Shown: positions 12,708 through 25,655, counted from the first letter of the stretch. The stretch: DNA of 64,000 nucleotides from Ancylostoma caninum (GCA_037903475.1 JBAJFG010000041.1:372001-436000); one strand, 5' to 3'. The notes: a model not told the origin generated them from the letters alone. Numbers and translations: made by a program.

Positions 12708-12945
12708 TAAAATTCGAATGTTTACTCGAATGTTCGAATGTTCGAAAATTCGGAGGTTCCGAAAAATTCGGAAGTTCGAATATTCGAAAATTCGGGGGTC
12801 CCGAAAAATTCGAAAATTCGAATATTCGTAAATTTGATGGCCTTGCGATATTCGAAAATTAGAATATTCGAAAATTCGAGATCCCGGGATTATTCGAAAA
12901 TTCGAACATTCGAAAATTTTAGGTCGAAAATTCGAATATTTGGAA
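12708..12945. repeat. TTCGAA palindromic satellite block
   Basis: Dozens of ttcgaatattcgaa-like words in irregular units of about 25-60 bases (gttcgaaaattcggaggttc and similar). Related blocks lie at 13,957-14,094, 19,455-19,510, 28,376-28,425, 30,178-30,262 and 37,925-37,985. Confidence 0.85.
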
Positions 12946-13956
12946 TTGTTTTGCGTCGCAACTGTTATTTCAGTTCCATTTTCACGCTGAAGAACCATTC
13001 CAATTGAAACCCCAGCCCAACTTCTCATTTCAACATCTGTTTTCCCGAAAACCTGCTCGTATCTTTGCACGCATTCGAAAGCCACCAACTGCATTTGAAA
13101 GCTTTAAAACTGCAATCCTACGAGGTATACGACATTGGCGACGAAGATCTCTCCGGTGGAATCTACGTATATACTTTTCTAGACACTTGAGAAACCAGCA
13201 ATTTCAACTAAACTTCTGATTATTCAACTTTTCCTCCAGAACTATGTAAGTGAAGTAAGTGAACCGGAAACTATAATAATAAATTTTACACAGCATTCTT
13301 TCCTATATTTAGCTGATTTTCGACTACTGCTTCGTTTAAACTCTTTCTATGTACATAACCGTTAGTTATGGAATCCAAAATTCACACAAAATCTTGAGAT
13401 CCTCTTAATCCTTTCTTCCCAAACATACTCCGACTTCTTGTTATAGAAGTTCTGTTGGTTTTGACATTCAACGTACAAGCATGCAGTTGGTAAACAGAAG
13501 TAATAATGAGGAAATGGGTAACACGCAGAGTTTTTTTTTAATATCGCTGACGCTTTTTTCCACTATTCTGTGTACCCGACATTATTTTTACCGCCTCAAT
13601 ACCTCTACATTCACTACCACGGCACGTTTTGTCAAACTACAACACATAGATATTAAAGCGAAAGCCTTTTCACGGACGACGGGTTTCATCCACTCTACGA
13701 TCCTTTAATGATGGTTACAGACCTCAAGTGATATAGGCGTTATTAAGCTTAGGAGTTCCAACCAGTTGCAATTCTAAAACCGATAAGGGACCAACTCCGC
13801 AGCAGCACAAGCTCCCACTTATGAGAAGGTTGTGAGAAATTCCAAAACGGCAAATGAAACTCACTACCCGAAAAGTTTCATGCCCATTGTGATTGGCAAA
13901 CATATCGCCTTGTTCGCCTACACGCATGGGTACAAAATGTTTTTACCAAATGGAAT

Positions 13957-14094
13957 GTTATTCGAATAAATATTCGAACATTCGAATATTCGAAAGTTCG
14001 AATATTCAAAAATTCGGGGATCCCTAGAATTTCGAAAGTTCGAATATTCGGTGGGTTCAGAAAATTCGGAAGTTCGAAAAATATTTTCGAATGT
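13957..14094. repeat. TTCGAA palindromic satellite block
   Basis: Same family as 12,708-12,945: gaacattcgaatattcgaaa, then cgaatattcggtgggttc. The flanking sequences differ. Confidence 0.8.
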
Positions 14095-14099
14095 AAAAC

Positions 14100-15102
14100 T
14101 CTTAATCGGGAGGCGGCCTCTACTTGTGACTGTCAACTGCTAGGAGAGCTCAGTTGACCACCAGCTGTCATCAAGAAGGCTACGTGTGTCTCACAACGAG
14201 CGGGAAACTCGTCCACCAGAACATGAATGCTGATATGATTTACGCGTTTATTAACATGGCCTAGCCTCTAGCTGGTGCTTCTCAGCTAAAGAGGGGTAGA
14301 GCGATACTTTGGAACATAAATATTACCATGAAGTCACCATAATAAATACCTTCCTGGTATTCTTTGTTCTCTATTATCCTCAGGTAAGGATCAATGGTTA
14401 CAGGAGTTATCCTATCAGTCACTTTCTTCTGTTTCATACAAACTGCGCACACTGTTCCAGTCACGCAGTACTAGTAGTGGTTCAGCGCTTGTCGAAAAGG
14501 TGGACCCTAAGGTTTGAGTTTGTCCCATAATCTATCCGAGGTAACCAGAGAAGCGCATGACAAACAAGAGAAGTGTTTTGATCAATGCAATGGTGCTTTA
14601 ACCTTTTTCGAGATGGGTTGATTTGAAGCACAAAGTAAGGCCCGCCTCTACCTAGGCCGAGTTGCTCGATATCATCCAGATCCTATGGATGTGCTAGGAT
14701 ACTTCTCTCTAGAAATTATCGATTCCGATATTGAGTTAATGGTCAATTTTATCTAACCTCGAACCTAGAACTAATTTTTATTTATGTAACTTAAAACTAA
14801 TCTTCTGTATCGTGAGTGAATCGGTGGTCGTGAGTTGTGCGCATTTGCGGCAAATGGGTGCAAATCTTTCTGTTGAGTTGAATGTTAGCGAACAGAGTAC
14901 GCTAATGGAATAGTACCAAAATTTTAGAACATGTTTCAGGTACGTGACATCTTTCCAGGATGCAATATGTGAACCTGCGCAGAACTGTTCATTAGGTTTT
15001 TGCTAACCTAAAAACCGAACTGAATTCTCGGAAAACTAGTTAACTACTAATCGAGACACACTCTTAAAAGGAGCCTGCGTCTATTGGTGAACATTTCCCG
15101 CA
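14100..15102. other. Collagen upstream region
   Basis: No gene seen. It must hold the collagen promoter, but I could not identify a confident TATA box or factor site. Confidence 0.4.
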
Positions 15103-16267
15103 ATGGGTGTCGAGAAACCCATCATGGCTGTCGCTTCAACTGGAGCAATTTTGGCCATGATTGCCTGCCTGGTCGCCATCCCTTCGTTGTATCGAGAAAT
15201 TAACGAGATTCATGACATGGTGAGGAGATCTCTCTGTTTTGAACTGATTATCATCTCACTGATACATTACGATATAACCGGGCACTTTAATTTATTCCAA
15301 AAAACGTCCTAGAAATCCAAAAAACAAAATTGTTCTCAGGACTCTCTACAACAATGCATTTTCAAAGGTTCTTGACTCCGTGGCGGTGTTTCGCAGCGAC
15401 ACTGACTCAGCATGGATAGAAATGATGGATGTGCAGTTGCTCGTAACGCCACCGTCGAAACGCCATGAAAACCCATTTGACTCTATCTTCCGTCAGAAAA
15501 GGCAGCAGCTACCACCATGGTGTGTTTGTGAACCGCCAAGAATAACGTGTCCGCCCGGGCCACCTGGACCACCTGGACGACCCGGACCACCTGGTTGGTG
15601 CGAAGCAAGCGATTTCACCTCATTCGAACATTGCCACATTAAAACAAACTGTTTAGGAAATCCTGGCAGACCGGGCCCTCCCGGAAGAGACGACACGACC
15701 GTATACGCTCCTATCCATTGTCCTGCTCCAGATCGCGCTTGCATCAAGTGCCCTCCTGGGCCACCAGGCCCGCCAGGACAACCTGGCCAATCAGGAAATC
15801 CTGGTATGAGTGGTCGCCCAGGCCAACCAGGACGAAAAGGTGAAAATGGCATTCCGGGACCACAGGGTCCACCAGGAAACTCCGGTCCTCCTGGACAACC
15901 TGGATCCCCTGGAAAGCCCGGATCGAAAGGCCAAGATGGCCGAAGAGGCAGGGGATCCCCCGGGAATCCGGGAGCCCCAGGTCGTCCTGGTTCACAAGGA
16001 AAACCAGGTCAGCGTGGAAAAGACGGCCTTCCCGGAAGTCCTGGACGACCAGGACCAGGTGGAAATGCTGGTTCACCTGGTCAGAAAGGAAATGACGGTC
16101 ACCCCGGTTCGCCTGGAATGCGTGGACGCCCTGGTCAAGATGCAACATATTGCCCATGCCCACGTCGCAACTCGTTTGTGGTATCACGTCCTAGCTCTTA
16201 CGCCGTACCACCGGATAACGAGTACAAAAAGGCGAGAAAACTTAAGAAGAAAGTGAAAAAGGCGTAA
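15103..16267 (+). CDS. Nematode cuticle collagen, two exons
   Basis: Exons 15,103-15,219 and 15,368-16,267, joined across a 148-bp GT-AG intron in phase 0, give 338 residues. A hydrophobic signal-anchor follows the first residues. It leads into the cuticle-collagen N-terminal domain (Y-x-x-I-N-x-I-x-D-M, then F-x-x-x-x-D-x-A-W-x-x-M-M around residues 46-59). A basic R-Q-K-R site at 81-84 fits subtilisin-type (BLI-4-like) processing. Cysteines then flank a short Gly-X-Y block. A Cys-containing non-collagen insert and two more cysteine pairs precede a long Gly-X-Y run of about 100 residues, ending in Y-C-P-C-P and a Lys-rich tail. The product would be secreted by the hypodermis, form triple helices and be crosslinked into the cuticle. 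The start is chosen because it precedes the anchor directly and the downstream frame is continuous. The assignment to collagen is secure. I do not claim a specific col/dpy/bli ortholog. The Lys-rich C-terminus is longer than I would expect. Confidence 0.96.
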
Positions 16268-16289
16268 CGTCGTTCTTCAATGGAAGCCT

Positions 16290-16295
16290 AATAAA
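16290..16295 (+). terminator. Poly(A) signal of the collagen gene
   Basis: AATAAA lies 23 bases after the collagen stop codon, which implies a very short 3' UTR, as is common for nematode collagens. Confidence 0.75.
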
Positions 16296-16522
16296 TCATT
16301 TGCACAAAATCTTTTCAAACTAATCTCCATAGCTGCGGCATGCGCCCGCCAATAATAGATTCAGATGCTGACTAAGCAGTGGCAATTCTCAATTAGTGAA
16401 AAGGAACCAGAGCACTTCTAGACTTGTACACTACTAAAAGCAATTCCACCTAATTTTTGTGCTATAGCTATTAGTAGATTCTAGATCCCGCCCACCCCCC
16501 CCCCCCTCTCTCTCCCGAAGTG

Positions 16523-16830
16523 CTGTATGTCGGGTCTGTAACAGCTAGCTGAACGGAATTAACGTGTGATACCTCCGGTCTTATCGTTCCCACATGCCAA
16601 AACTTCGCGAAACTTCGAACGGACAACGCTGCACTTATGATGGATAATCAGTACACACGGATCACTCAGCCCAAATGGTTGGCTCAATTTGCACTTTCGA
16701 CCCTCTCAAGAACGGGGTTTTTGTCACTTTTGTGACTTTTGCTCAGTATCATTAGGATCGTTACGGCGAGAAGCTCTAGGGTCTGCTGGCATATCCGGCA
16801 CACAAAGCAAGGTGGACACTGCTTTTAAGG
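16523..16830. repeat. Degraded copy of the 26-kb repeat family
   Basis: The words gggtctgtaacagctagctg and attaacgtgtgat match the repeat pair at 25,921-26,653. It ends in ggacactgcttttaag, a terminus also seen at 56,818-56,833. Confidence 0.55.
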
Positions 16831-16889
16831 ACAAGTTATACTCAAACAACATTTAACGATGAGGGACTCCTTTCCACATCCAGAGCAAT

Positions 16890-18464
16890 TACTCAGAACC
16901 CCTGGAACAAGTTGCAAACAAGGATTTCTTCAAAACAACTCGCAAACAAGCCCAAATAAAGTTGTTTGCAAGCTTTTGCTAGAAACAGCTTGCAAACTAA
17001 TATGACGTCATCACCAACCTAGAAAAAATAGTTGCAGACTAGCTTTTCATTATGCAACTATTTTATTAGGAAGTCAAAGCAGTTATTTTACCAGCTTTCC
17101 CCAAAAACAACTATTTTACTAGCTTTGCACTGATACTCCACAACTATCACGCAAAAATGAGAGAATCCTTTGTATATGGTAAAGTATTTTAGCGGTACTA
17201 TATAATGAAGAGCGGCGGTTACTCTGCTTTAATACAAATCGTGAGTTATAAGTTTTAAGACTTTGTCTCAATTTTTGAAATTCCTCAGAACAGGTGTTCA
17301 AGTAATTCACTCCACTCATTCAGTTGCTAGTGAAGCGATATATATTAGCGAAAACAAAGTTTTGGAAAAGCTATATCCTAAAACTCTCGTCAAGATTGCC
17401 CCTTAAGTTAAGTTTTGAGAATTTACTTACTCTTATCTATGCACGGGGTACAAATTACTCGCAGTATTATTCTGTTCAAGACCTTTTGAGGGAGATTTGC
17501 AAATTATGCATGGCTATAAATCGCGTGAAGAAGACCATTCCTACAAGCTTGGTTACTTTTCTAAGCATTCATTCCGAAGCAATGAAGGCAAGTTCTCTTA
17601 CTAAAAAACTATTTAAATCGAAAGACTCTACACTGAATTAGAACACCTCTGATAACTGCGCAGCACGAACACAGCCCGAACGGCATAGTACGTCAAGTAG
17701 AAATCCTAGCGGCATCTCCTTGCAGCTGCTGCCATCCTCCCTCAGTTGCTGCTGTGAAAAGGAAAGCTTGAGCAGCAAGGGCAGGATGGCAGCAACTGGA
17801 AGGAGATGCTGCTAGGTTTTTCACTCGACGCATTACGCAGTTGGGCTGTGTTCGCGCTGCACAGTATCAGAGTTCCTGTTGGTGCATCTAAACTCTAATC
17901 TAATGTAGAAACGATTTCCTTTCAAGTTTCCAGCATTGACCAATTTCGGACCCTGACTGAGTGATGTACGACTGCGGAAGGTGAAGAACTGATTTGAGCG
18001 GTAGCCGAAGATCGCCCAATCACAGTAAACTATGACAACCACGGAAGCAGTCCTCTGGCACAAGTTGTTCCTACAATTAGATTTGTGGCTGGGTTGCGCC
18101 ACATACTTTGGAGACGTTTATGAATGCCACCAATAAAGTTGTTGTATTCTGAATTAGTGTGATCCACAAAACGTTCCTGTTCTGAGGAGTTGACTTCGTA
18201 GAACAATTATTTGACTAGCTTTTCATTTTGCAACTATTTATCAAGAAAGTGGTCAGAACAACTAATTAACCAGCTTTTCATTTTACAACTATGTGGCAAG
18301 CAAGAGGTCAAAACAACTATTTTGCAAGCTTTTCATTTACAACTATTTAGCAAGGAAGTGGCAAAAAATTGTATTCTACCAGCTTTCGAAAAACTAGTTT
18401 CAGATGCGATCTGAAACTAGTTTCTCAAAAGCTGGATGAATAGTTGTTGCAGAGGTTCTGAGTA
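16890..18464. mobile_element. 1.55-kb non-autonomous DNA element, copy 2
   Basis: Starts tactcagaacccct and ends agaggttctgagta. Same order of landmarks as the copy at 7,452-8,998, including the central palindrome (17,645-17,870) and the hairpin gtttcagatgcgatctgaaac near 18,396. Scattered substitutions and small indels separate the two copies. The open frame at 17,324-17,641 is not preserved in copy 1 and is not reported as a gene. Confidence 0.85.
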
Positions 18465-18932
18465 GTCTAGCAATAGTTAGACTCGGTCTTGTATCATCTT
18501 GCCTCGCAAGACTTCCGAGTATTAGACGCAGTTATTTGAAATGTAGCCTTCTGATGAGGACAAAGGATGGGCAACGATAAAAATGTTATTCTGCACAATT
18601 CTTTTTCCTTTAAACACTCTTTATCACATCAACACTAGGTTATGCTTTTGTATGGAGAGTTCGGCAGAGTTCTGGTACGGTTAACGATTTTCTTTTGGCT
18701 ATCGACAATCTCGCTCGATGGACGGCATTGTGTGGCGCGAAGGAGGGTTCAAAACAATAAGCCCTTCATAGCTGCCTCTGCTCGTGAAGCAAGAAGTCAT
18801 CGCGTAGCTCAAGCTGCCCTCCTGGAACTCTGTATCGGACAAGCTAATGAACACGAATTCATCTTTCGCCGTATTGACTTTGAGATGCTCTGACTGTTCC
18901 TTTACAGAGTCTTTAAAAGACATTGACATACT
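18465..18932. other. No recognised gene
   Basis: Holds an 83-codon open frame (18,642-18,893, +) with a hydrophobic start and a basic middle. No family is recognised and there is no linked exon. Confidence 0.35.
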
Positions 18933-19073
18933 GGGCTGGGATTCATGAAAATATAACCAAGCAAACCAAAGATGGCTAGCATGATTGGTTATCTTATTGA
19001 CTACATAGTGCTAAGAAACGTAGGCGGAACGTAGCCTGGGTTTGCTTGGCTATCGTCTCATGAATCCCAGCCC
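18933..19073. mobile_element. Short fold-back MITE, 141 bp
   Basis: Starts gggctgggattcatgaaaat and ends tcatgaatcccagccc. The inner parts ataaccaagcaaacc and gtttgcttggctat also pair, giving arms of about 35 bases. Confidence 0.85.
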
Positions 19074-19611
19074 TGGTGTTGCACCAGGTATCACCGCGCT
19101 TCTGCAATCCGTCCATCTTTTTGAGAAGGACTGTTCACGGATTTTGGCTGCACACTGAAAATAGAGGTGCCGGTCGGCATGAAAGACCCGGGAGGGTTTT
19201 TTGGGTTTGACTTAGAGTTTGACTTGAGACGCACTGTCGCTTAACAAAACATTAATTTCTCATGAACGTTGTACATCGTGGCATTCTTCCGTCAGAAAGT
19301 TTTTCGAAGCTCTAACACCCTCTAAGCAAGAGTGCTCCGACTAGCGCATATGAGTGACCACTAGCGAATAACGATCTTTATGAGGTACCAACCACGAGAA
19401 GGAGAGGTCTATGCATCAAATATTCGGCGATCCGGACAGATAAATGTTTTGAAGGCGCCAAAAAATCGAATATTTGAATGAGCGAACATTTGAATGTTCG
19501 AATTATATAAGCGTGGTAAGAAAGTCTCCAGCCAATATTTTTGAAAGTTCCAGAAATTTTGATTACTGACACCCTTTGGCACTCAGATCTACCAGGTAGT
19601 CTCCATACTTG

Positions 19612-19612
<1 letters not shown>

Positions 19613-19684
<72 letters not shown>
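19613..19684. repeat. (TA)n microsatellite
   Basis: Uninterrupted TA run of 36 units. Confidence 0.97.
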
Positions 19685-19686
<2 letters not shown>

Positions 19687-20254
19687 GCGCCGCATCCGCA
19701 CGCATCCGCACCGCACGTATCTCGTCTGATCGATTGTTGCACCTGCCACGGTTTTACCCGGCCCTCAGCCGGCCTGACTAGTCTCGCAGAGCTCGCCTTG
19801 CCTCCGCCGGAGCGGAGACACGACTAAGCTCTGATGTTCAACCAACGGCTTATATACCCCTCCCAGGGAGCGGGTCGCCACGTGGCAAAGAGCAGGTAGA
19901 ACGCAGGACGTGAGGAGAAGAACACAGGTCAAACTACACCACTGTTAATCGGGCAGCAGCTAGCACCCTTAACACAACCGGAATCCAGGGTTTGCTGCTC
20001 GCAGCAGTCGGAATGCAGCAGTTCTTCCTCATGCAGCAATTCCTGCCTTTCATTTCTTGGGGGGTGTGGCTTCGCAGGTTCAGGTTCTGCTGCGTATGCC
20101 TTATCCAGTTATCTGAGTAGCCTGGCTGCCTTTCCTTCATTAACGATATCAATTCCATATGAGCAGCTTCGAGCCATCATCAGTTTTTCCTTCTCCGAAA
20201 AGAGTTTCTGGAAAACCTGATTTCTAGAAATGAAGGCTGGTTCCTCTAGGTTGG

Positions 20255-20749
20255 AGCTCCCTTGAGGGAAAGACCCGCCGACGCTGACCTCCGCCCTAAA
20301 AAGTGTCTCCTTTGCTGCTCCTTGGACCCTTGGACTCGCGAGGAATGTTGTATTACGAGCTGCTCTTGCAAAGACACTCAGTCATCTGTAACATTTACGC
20401 CAATCAGCTCCAGAAACTCGCTGGCGCTGTTCGGTAAAGGCGAGCTTCTGTACCCCTATTCCACGATGATGGTAAGCCCCACATAACTGAATAGACTCGT
20501 GAAAAATTGGAAGAGCTGGCTGGGGTACGGTTCCCCACTCTATTTTCCTGACATTGCCCCCTCCCTGTACCACTCAAATCGCAAATATTTCTAGCTCGGA
20601 AAAAATTCACCGAAGTCGAAGATGTTGAAGAGGCGTTTACTTATTTTTTTGACCACCAGTCTCCCCAGTTCTTGAAGAAGAGGATCGCTGACCTGCCCAT
20701 TAGGTGGGACACTGTAGTGACTAACGATGGTGATTATATTCTTGAGTAA
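20255..20749 (+). pseudogene. Degenerate mariner transposase
   Basis: Across several frames the order is LRPKKCLLCCSLD, then NQLQKLAGAV, FHDDGKPHITE, FPDIAPSLYH and FTEVEDVEEAFTYFFD. It ends LPIRWDTVVTNDGDYILE-stop at 20,747. These are the second and third catalytic Asp regions and the C-terminus of a mariner transposase. Frameshifts and internal stops kill it. No clear terminal repeats were found. Confidence 0.85.
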
Positions 20750-21654
20750 ATTTCATTGTATGCTGAATAAAAAATAAACCAGAAAAAACATCAAACGGTC
20801 CAAAGCTTTCTTATCACCCTAATATTATATTTAACTAGGTCAACACTCTAGTACTGACATGAGCCAGTGTCATGGTATCATGCGTAACACAAGGCCCAAA
20901 TTTTGTGTATGGAGTGAAAATAAGATGGAATGGTTACCAGCAATAGTAAAATGGAAGCTTACAACTTTTTTTGGTTTCCTCAATAAAAACGAAAACAATT
21001 TTGTTAGTACAACGAGGTAATAAAATTCGCCCTACTCAAAAAAAAACTTTTACTGGCCTCTTAATTACTGCTGATGATTATTTCTAAGAAGTGCTGAATG
21101 CCTTTCCTGTTCTGCGATATTTGTGACGATTCGATCACTTTGACCGGTTTCTTATCAAATCGCAAATGTCGTCGCCTTGTGGACCAGCGATCAATACTGG
21201 TCCATATACCGCCGTTACACCACATTTTTTTCTCAACGCATATGAATTTAATGACCTGCATATCACTGGCTGGAGCAGTCCACATGTGCTTAGAGGTGTT
21301 GCGGAATTATTGTATATACATATAATGTCATTCATCCTATGCGTTGCATGAACCATATAGATTCATGCGTCGGCTATGGAAAGAACCAGTTCTGGTCCTC
21401 CAATTTTTACTAACAACTATCGTTTTGCTTCTCTGCTTTCGGACGTTCCATACAAATGTTTTCGGACGTTGCCATACAAATTTCATGAGGTTTCACATTG
21501 ACGAGCGTTTTTTTTTCTTTGAAGAGCAAGCTCCTGACAAGAGCGACAACGTAGCGAGCTGTGATCAAAATGGCTTTTTTATACAAAATGATATGTGAGT
21601 TGCAGTTCTTCCTGAAAAGATAGAGGATCCCGTGACTGCAGAAATGCGGTTGGA

Positions 21655-21945
21655 CTCGAAAGATGGATGCGGAGAACGGCGGCGGTCAAGATGTACGCTG
21701 CAACGCGACCGCGTCGCACGCTTCTTAGATCCAGGTAGCCCCTTCAAAATTCGACGCAATGAATGACATCGGTGGCCGCCTCCTCTCACCTTATCGGTTC
21801 CGATAGCTCTCATCCGTCCCTCTCACGCTTAGAAAAGTTGTCCATTTCCCCGCAGAACTGCTCGTACTTTTGAAAGCTGTAGCTGCGACGCGCACATGGT
21901 TCGACCAATCACAGCCCAGCAGCCTAGCTCTTGCCACACAGCGGA
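21655..21945. repeat. Dispersed 0.28-kb repeat, copy A
   Basis: Same orientation and order as 23,868-24,135: ggcggtcaagatgtacgc, cttagaaaagttgtcca, gcgacgcgcacatg and gaccaatcacagcc. Confidence 0.8.
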
Positions 21946-22820
21946 GAACATGCTCCAAGTGAGAGGGTCAGGCGTGTCGCAGCGCGATTCTGCAGCCGCA
22001 ATGCTATGAAACCGTACACGCAATCAGTCTATCCTTCTGACAAGGACTACATGCTACAAGGGTTCGAAGATCGTTCAAAAATTATTCAAAAAAAGTGTCC
22101 CAGTGCGATTCAGTCAGTTGAATCAGTCCATCCTTCTAACAAGGACTACACGCTGCAAGGATTCGAAAATTATTCAAAAAAATTGATCCAGCATATCTGG
22201 TGTATCCTGCATACAGTGTTTTTGTGCTTACTTTTTCTTACTTATTATTATAATATAATGGTAGTGTGTTCTCCTAAGAAAGGGGAAGTTTCTGAAAGAC
22301 ACATAGTCGGATTTCACAGTACTTTGATTACTTCTCCCACCGAGGTAGTCTAGTCTGTTCACTGATATGGTCCGCAAATAGCGATTGATAAGCGCTACAA
22401 GCAATGCATTGTAGTCTATCCTTAATATTTATTGCCTGTTTTGAGAATTTGTTGACTACACATACCCTTTTTAGCACGCGACACCCCACCAGTTACCCAA
22501 CTTGTCAATTCAAAACTCGGTCAAACATGAAAAACAACTGCGACAGAAAGCGAGAAGGTCTGACAGGTGACCTGCAGTCCTTCTGCACAGCTGCTGCGAT
22601 CCTTCCACACATCTAACGAGTGTACACGCTAGTTTCTCAGCAACATGCTCCACGTCCAACTGAGTCTCATACCACAACCCTGGAGGGCATCCCCGTGTAA
22701 AAGGGCAGTTTCGTTGAAGGGATCATCGACTTCCGATGCGCACATCATACCTCAGACTGGAAAGGTACAATTTTTGTTGGCCGCAGCAAGACTGAGCTTC
22801 ACAGATGAGAATGATGTGGT

Positions 22821-22821
<1 letters not shown>

Positions 22822-22906
<85 letters not shown>
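22822..22906. repeat. (CT)n microsatellite
   Basis: CT dinucleotide run of about 85 bases. The open frame that spans it is an artefact of the repeat. Confidence 0.97.
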
Positions 22907-22908
<2 letters not shown>

Positions 22909-23867
22909 TGCATTCTGCTACGGTTGCTCTGGCTTTTTGCTGTGGTCCTCCTGCTCTATTTTCTATACTGACTCATTCTGTTGCAGTCCCTCTGCGCCTT
23001 AATATTCCTGCATCTCTCGCTTCCTAATCACATAAAAAACCTCCTTCTGCTGCGGTCCTTCCAGAACTTTACCTGAGAATGTACTCTCATCTGTTATGTT
23101 GTTCTTGATGTCACGATTTTGCAATTTCTGTAGCTACATATTTACCATAATAAGATAAATGATGTGGAATAACTAAAACAAAAACATTTGCATAATTACA
23201 TCAAAATAATTTGAAATCCTACTCCTTCAGACATCCTACTCGCCAGACCGATGAAAGCTAGGCATCACATTGTTGCTAATGTCCTATGTGAACTTTCCAA
23301 TAACTTCAGCATGAAGATTTCACCTCACCGGAGTTGGTCGACCACTCGTAAAAAATGCATGCTGTTATTATATACATTTCTTCATGCTGATTTAGAATCC
23401 GTTTTCCTTATCTGTTGCAGAGCTCTTAGTGAAGAGCTACATAACATGGTTCCGATCCGTCTGTATCGGCGACATCCGACTTACGAGTCATATTCTACTA
23501 GAAGTATGAGCGAAAACTTTTTAAACTGGTCAAGTAGGTGAGACTGATTGGGACTTCTAAAACTTTTTCAAATATTTTTTCAGCAGAATCTATCATTGAA
23601 GCCAAATTCTGGTTTTTTTTCTAGAATTTCGGAAGTGTAAGAAAATTATTCCACAAAACTTTGACTTTCCGTAAGTGGTACAGGAGGGCGTTCATGGGAT
23701 TAAGAAATCAATGGGAAGGAGAAATTGAAATGTGGTGCTGAGATTCATTGAACACCGACCAGACAGGATGACAGCAGTTAATAACATGGTTGACAATCTA
23801 AGGGATTGCATGATAAATGGTTGGGTAGAACATGAAGCGAGGTTGTAAGTCTGACCAGTCGCGATGG

Positions 23868-24135
23868 GTGGCGGTCAAGACGTACACCGCGACGCGACCG
23901 TACCGCACGCGTATGCTCTTCAAGCTCAAGTTGTTTCCTCAAATTCGAAGCACTAAATGACATTGATGGCCACCTTCTCACAGTTTGTGTGAGTTCCGAT
24001 AAAACTCATCTGTCCCAGTCAAGCTTAGAAAAGTTGTCAATATCCACGCAGAACTGCTTGTATCCTAGAAGGCTGCAGCCGCGACGCGCACATGAATCGA
24101 CCAATCACAAATCAGCAGCGTACCTCTTGTCACGC
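23868..24135. repeat. Dispersed 0.28-kb repeat, copy B
   Basis: Matches copy A with ggcggtcaagacgtacacc, cttagaaaagttgtcaa, gcgacgcgcacatg and gaccaatcacaaatc. Neither copy has a shared open frame. Confidence 0.8.
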
Positions 24136-24888
24136 CGCCAGTCGCGATCGCCCACTCATTTATCTCAACTCTGGGCACTTAATTGCGACTCTGGGCACTT
24201 AATTCTTGAAAATATTAATTTTAATGAAGCAAATCGAAATAAAGATGGAGCCCTGCATCATTGGAATGGTGGGTGACCTCATATCCATGGGTACAATCAC
24301 CTATGGTCAACAGCTGAGTATGGGTAATGTCACGTATGGGTAACCATGTTGATGTTTAAGAGGTAAAGGCTGATTTTGACACGTGAACACGTTAATCACG
24401 GATAATCTCAATGATGCAGTGGATCCTTTTCCCACCTACTGAGGAGGTCCTCCAAAGATTCTGTGTACACCTATTCAGCGCGATTTTCAGTGATGTTCCT
24501 GTATTACGTACTTTGGGATCTCTAATATTTAAATGATTGAGTATATTTGAGGACGGATTTTCCGATTATTTTAACTTTTGGATATATTTGGAAAATAATT
24601 TCTAATATTCATGGTAATAATTGAATTTCTGCTGATGATTCGCATGCGAATGGTTCACACAAATGACCAAATTTCATTCGACTCAACTTCAGGTCTACTC
24701 TGTCAGCGTTGAAGCTTTACCAGAACAATTAATCTCTTATGTGTGATGTATTCAGTGTAGATTTTAGCGATGCTCATTCTGATTCCACATCTTATCTTTG
24801 CCTGTTTTTCTATGGTATACCGAATTCTGACTGGATCTCATGGATACTATACATATTCATACATACAACTTTCGAGTATTCCGACAAT

Positions 24889-25022
24889 TCATTCATTCGA
24901 CTCCATTGAAAAATGCTTTATCCGAATGATTCATTCATTCAGCTGTTTTGAAAATGGATGTATTCGAATCATTCATTCATTCGGGTGTTGGTAAAGTGAT
25001 AAGTTCAAATTGTTCATCCATT
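24889..25022. repeat. Diverged ATTCATTCATTCG tandem units
   Basis: Three imperfect units carrying attcattcattcg followed by a gaaaatg-like spacer. Confidence 0.55.
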
Positions 25023-25326
25023 CGACTCTGCAAACCATTGGTTATCAACAAAGCCTGCCGGGTTATGATGTAATAGAATGCGATGATCTTTCATGGCGAT
25101 GTTGTTCTTTGGTGCTATCATAACTGCCTCAAAAATTACTTGTGGCCCCTTGTGTGCCTACAAGATTACCACCTGCAGACATGGGTAAGGACGATTGCTA
25201 ATGTGGACTCGATTACTGATGCAGTCTCGCAGCATACATAGGTAAAAGAGATGTGAATATGTAGTTGATGAAAGAATGAAATCATATATGTAAGTGAGAA
25301 TGATATACAATTACAATATGTAAACA

Positions 25327-25655
25327 CGTGTGTGTGTATGTGTGTGCGTGTGCGTGTGTGTATGTGTGTGCGTGTGCGTGTGCGTGTGCGTGAGCGTGTG
25401 CGTGTGCGTGTGCGTGTGCGCGTGCGTGTGCGTGTGCGTGTGCGTGTGCGTGTGCGTGTGCGTGTGCGTGTGCGTGTGCGTGTGCGTGTGCGTGTGCGTG
25501 TGCGTGTGCGTGTGCGTGTGCGTGTGCGTGTGCGTGTGCGTGTGCGTGCGTATGTATGTATGTATGTATGTATGTATGTATGTATGTATGTATGTATGTA
25601 TGTATGTATGTATGTATGTATGTATGTATGTATGTATGTATGTATGTGTGTATGT
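25327..25655. repeat. Compound microsatellite (GTGTGC)n then (TATG)n
   Basis: Alternating GTGTGC hexamers (about 25,327-25,550) run directly into TATG tetramers (25,551-25,655). Every frame is open on both strands because of the repeat, so the long predicted Cys/Val, His/Ala and Thr/Arg proteins are artefacts. Confidence 0.97.

Noticed and set aside
15493..16256. Long minus-strand and second plus-frame proteins over the collagen
   Set aside because: They are shadows of the Gly-X-Y repeats. The real frame has the collagen N-domain, intron and poly(A) signal.
17324..17641. 105-codon plus-strand frame
   Set aside because: It lies within the second copy of the 1.55-kb element and is not kept open in the first copy.
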